Source of the DNA: an uncultured Collinsella sp.
GTDB lineage: Bacteria > Actinomycetota > Coriobacteriia > Coriobacteriales > Coriobacteriaceae
DNA: 6,738 bases
Direction: 5' to 3'
Assembly (NCBI GenBank): GCA_900752275.1
Contig: CAADUS010000055.1
Span: forward strand, 1-6,738
The notes under the pieces were generated by a model, which was given only the letters and a program-made list of their open reading frames with translations, was not told the origin of the DNA and did no database searches. The translations under genes and the position numbers were made by a program. Position 1 is the first letter of the stretch, and the number at the start of each line of letters is the position of its first letter. This document shows, one piece after another, positions 5,299 through 6,738 of the stretch.

Positions 5299-6738
5299 AT
5301 GGACCAGGACCGCCAAAACAGCCAACGCCGCGACGCGCGGAACATGGAGCACGAGCAGGATTTTACGACCTATCGCACCGCCCAAAGTTCAAACGATATG
5401 GTGCCGACGGTTTTTCGCCGCGGCATCTACCGCACAATCCGCGGCAGTCTTAAGCGCTTCTTATCTATCGTGGTCATCACCGCGCTTGGCGTGAGCGTGA
5501 TGTGCGGTCTTAAGGCAGGCTGCGAAGATTTGCGCGATTCGGTCGACGCCTATTTTGACCAGCAGAATGTCTATGACATTAACGTGCAGTCGACCTATGG
5601 CCTTACGCGCGACGATCTTGCGGCTATCCAAGAGGTCGACGGCGTCGAGACGGCCGAGGGTATCTACACCGAGACCGCCTACACCGCCGTGGGCACAACG
5701 CGCGAGCGCGTGGTCGTGCAGAGTCTTTCCAAGGAGAATATCGATCAACCGGTGCTGGTGAGCGGCGATTTGCCCGAGAGCGCCGGTGAGGTCGCGGTGA
5801 CTTCGAAGTTCCTGAAGGCTTCGGGCAAAAAGCTCGGCGATACGGTGAGTTTTGCCGCCAATGACGCGAGCTCGTCGAACCAAAGTGCCAAGGACCAGTT
5901 TGCCGCGGGCGATTACACCATTACGGCCGAGGTCCTCGATCCCACCGACGTGAGCTCCGACTCGACAGTCAACGCCTTTCGCGCTGCTTCGGCTGCGGAC
6001 TATAAGTTCTATGTGAACGAGGACGCCGCGACATCTTCTTCCTACTCCTCGGTCCACGTGATCGTCGAGGGAGCCAAGAGCCTCAACTCCTATTCGGATG
6101 CCTACACGACAAAGATCAACGAGGTCAAGGGCAATATCGAGAAGATCCGCAAGGAGCGTGAGAAGGCACGTGCTCAGGAGTTGACGGTTGACACGCCGGC
6201 AAGCTTGGATGCGGCCGAGCGCCAGGCGAATATGCTCTTTGGGATTGAACAGGGCAACATCGACCGTATGGCCGAGGGCAGCGACGAACGTGCACAGGCG
6301 CAAGCTGACCTGGACCAGCGCCGCGCCGCCGCTGACCAGCATTTTGCCGATGCCCGCGCCGAGCTTTCCGATCTGGGCGAATGCACTTGGTACATCCAGG
6401 ACCGCGGTAACATCGCAAGCTACTCGAGCGTCGAGAGCGATAGCTCGTCAATTGAGGCCATCGCCACGGTGTTCCCGTTTATCTTCTTTATCGTCGCCGT
6501 GCTCATCAGCCTTACCACCGCCACGCGCATGGTCGAGGAGGAGCGCACGCTCATCGGCCTGTACAAAGCACTCGGCTATTCGCGCGGACGCATCCTGTCC
6601 AAATATGTGGACTACTCGCTGTGGGCGTGTCTGATCGGTGGCGTGCTCGGCAACATCATCGGATTTGTGGGCCTGCCGCTGTTCCTGTTTACGGTGTTCG
6701 ACGACATGTACTCACTGCCCCAGATGCTGCTTTCGTAC
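5299..6738 (+). CDS. FtsX-like ABC transporter permease, N-terminal 480 residues (3' truncated by window edge)
   Basis: The frame is open from the ATG at 5299 to the window end. A hydrophilic N-terminus of about 40 residues is followed by R-G-S-L-K-R-F-L-S-I and transmembrane helix 1 (about 53-71). A long extracytoplasmic region comes next, with MacB-like core strands (about 90-260) and a charged, Ala/Glu/Arg-rich stretch (about 270-358) that looks coiled-coil. After W-Y-I-Q-D-R-G comes helix 2 (about 388-408) and the hallmark cytoplasmic loop T-R-M-V-E-E-E-R-T-L-I-G-L-Y-K-A-L-G-Y-S, which couples to the ATPase. Helix 3 starts near 440. The arrangement matches large FtsX-family permeases, which usually have a second helix bundle further on. 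The start is uncertain: there is no strong ribosome-binding site, translation may be coupled to the ATPase, and Met16 (5344) is an alternative. Partner of the upstream ATPase. Confidence 0.9.
   Translation, partial: MDQDRQNSQRRDARNMEHEQDFTTYRTAQSSNDMVPTVFRRGIYRTIRGSLKRFLSIVVITALGVSVMCGLKAGCEDLRDSVDAYFDQQNVYDINVQSTYGLTRDDLAAIQEVDGVETAEGIYTETAYTAVGTTRERVVVQSLSKENIDQPVLVSGDLPESAGEVAVTSKFLKASGKKLGDTVSFAANDASSSNQSAKDQFAAGDYTITAEVLDPTDVSSDSTVNAFRAASAADYKFYVNEDAATSSSYSSVHVIVEGAKSLNSYSDAYTTKINEVKGNIEKIRKEREKARAQELTVDTPASLDAAERQANMLFGIEQGNIDRMAEGSDERAQAQADLDQRRAAADQHFADARAELSDLGECTWYIQDRGNIASYSSVESDSSSIEAIATVFPFIFFIVAVLISLTTATRMVEEERTLIGLYKALGYSRGRILSKYVDYSLWACLIGGVLGNIIGFVGLPLFLFTVFDDMYSLPQMLLSY

Noticed and set aside
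5461..6342. - strand frame of 293 codons opposite the permease
   Set aside because: Antisense shadow; the + strand frame has a clear FtsX-family sequence.

Overview
The window looks like chromosomal DNA from a GC-rich actinobacterium. The best guess is the gut class Coriobacteriia, with a Collinsella-like feel. This rests on the G/C-rich third codon positions, the Gram-positive/actinobacterial type of LexA operator and the style of the proteins; no rRNA or other marker is present, so it is an inference. There are six real protein-coding genes (two cut by the window edges), two truncated gene remnants that abut each other, and a repeat-rich spacer of about 690 bp.

Region 1-1613 is amino-acid metabolism: the 3' end of an aspartate kinase gene followed by asd (aspartate-semialdehyde dehydrogenase), the first two steps of the Lys/Thr/Met pathway. 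Two hairpins lie between them, the second a convincing intrinsic terminator, so asd may have its own promoter or be reached by readthrough.

Region 1614-2304 holds no credible gene. It has a 130-bp long-stem palindrome, a GC-skewed stretch with an imperfect tandem duplication, a 182-bp element with perfect 32-bp terminal inverted repeats (MITE-like), and two small hairpins just upstream of ogt.

Region 2305-4390 has a genome-protection flavour. ogt (O6-alkylguanine-DNA alkyltransferase) is on the + strand. On the - strand a GyrI-like ligand-binding protein has a perfect LexA-type SOS box (4377-4390) over its putative -35 region. Between them, on the - strand, a 5' fragment of an Abi_2-family abortive-infection gene runs directly into a 3' fragment of a ClC-type chloride channel gene, a scar of deletion or recombination.

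Region 4592-6738 is an ABC exporter operon of the MacB/FtsX type: a complete ATPase and, 5 bp downstream, the first 480 residues of an FtsX-like permease that continues past the window.

The most useful observation is the predicted SOS control of the GyrI-like gene. It parallels E. coli sbmC/gyrI regulation and suggests a role in tolerance of DNA-damaging compounds, about 1.4 kb from an alkylation-repair gene.
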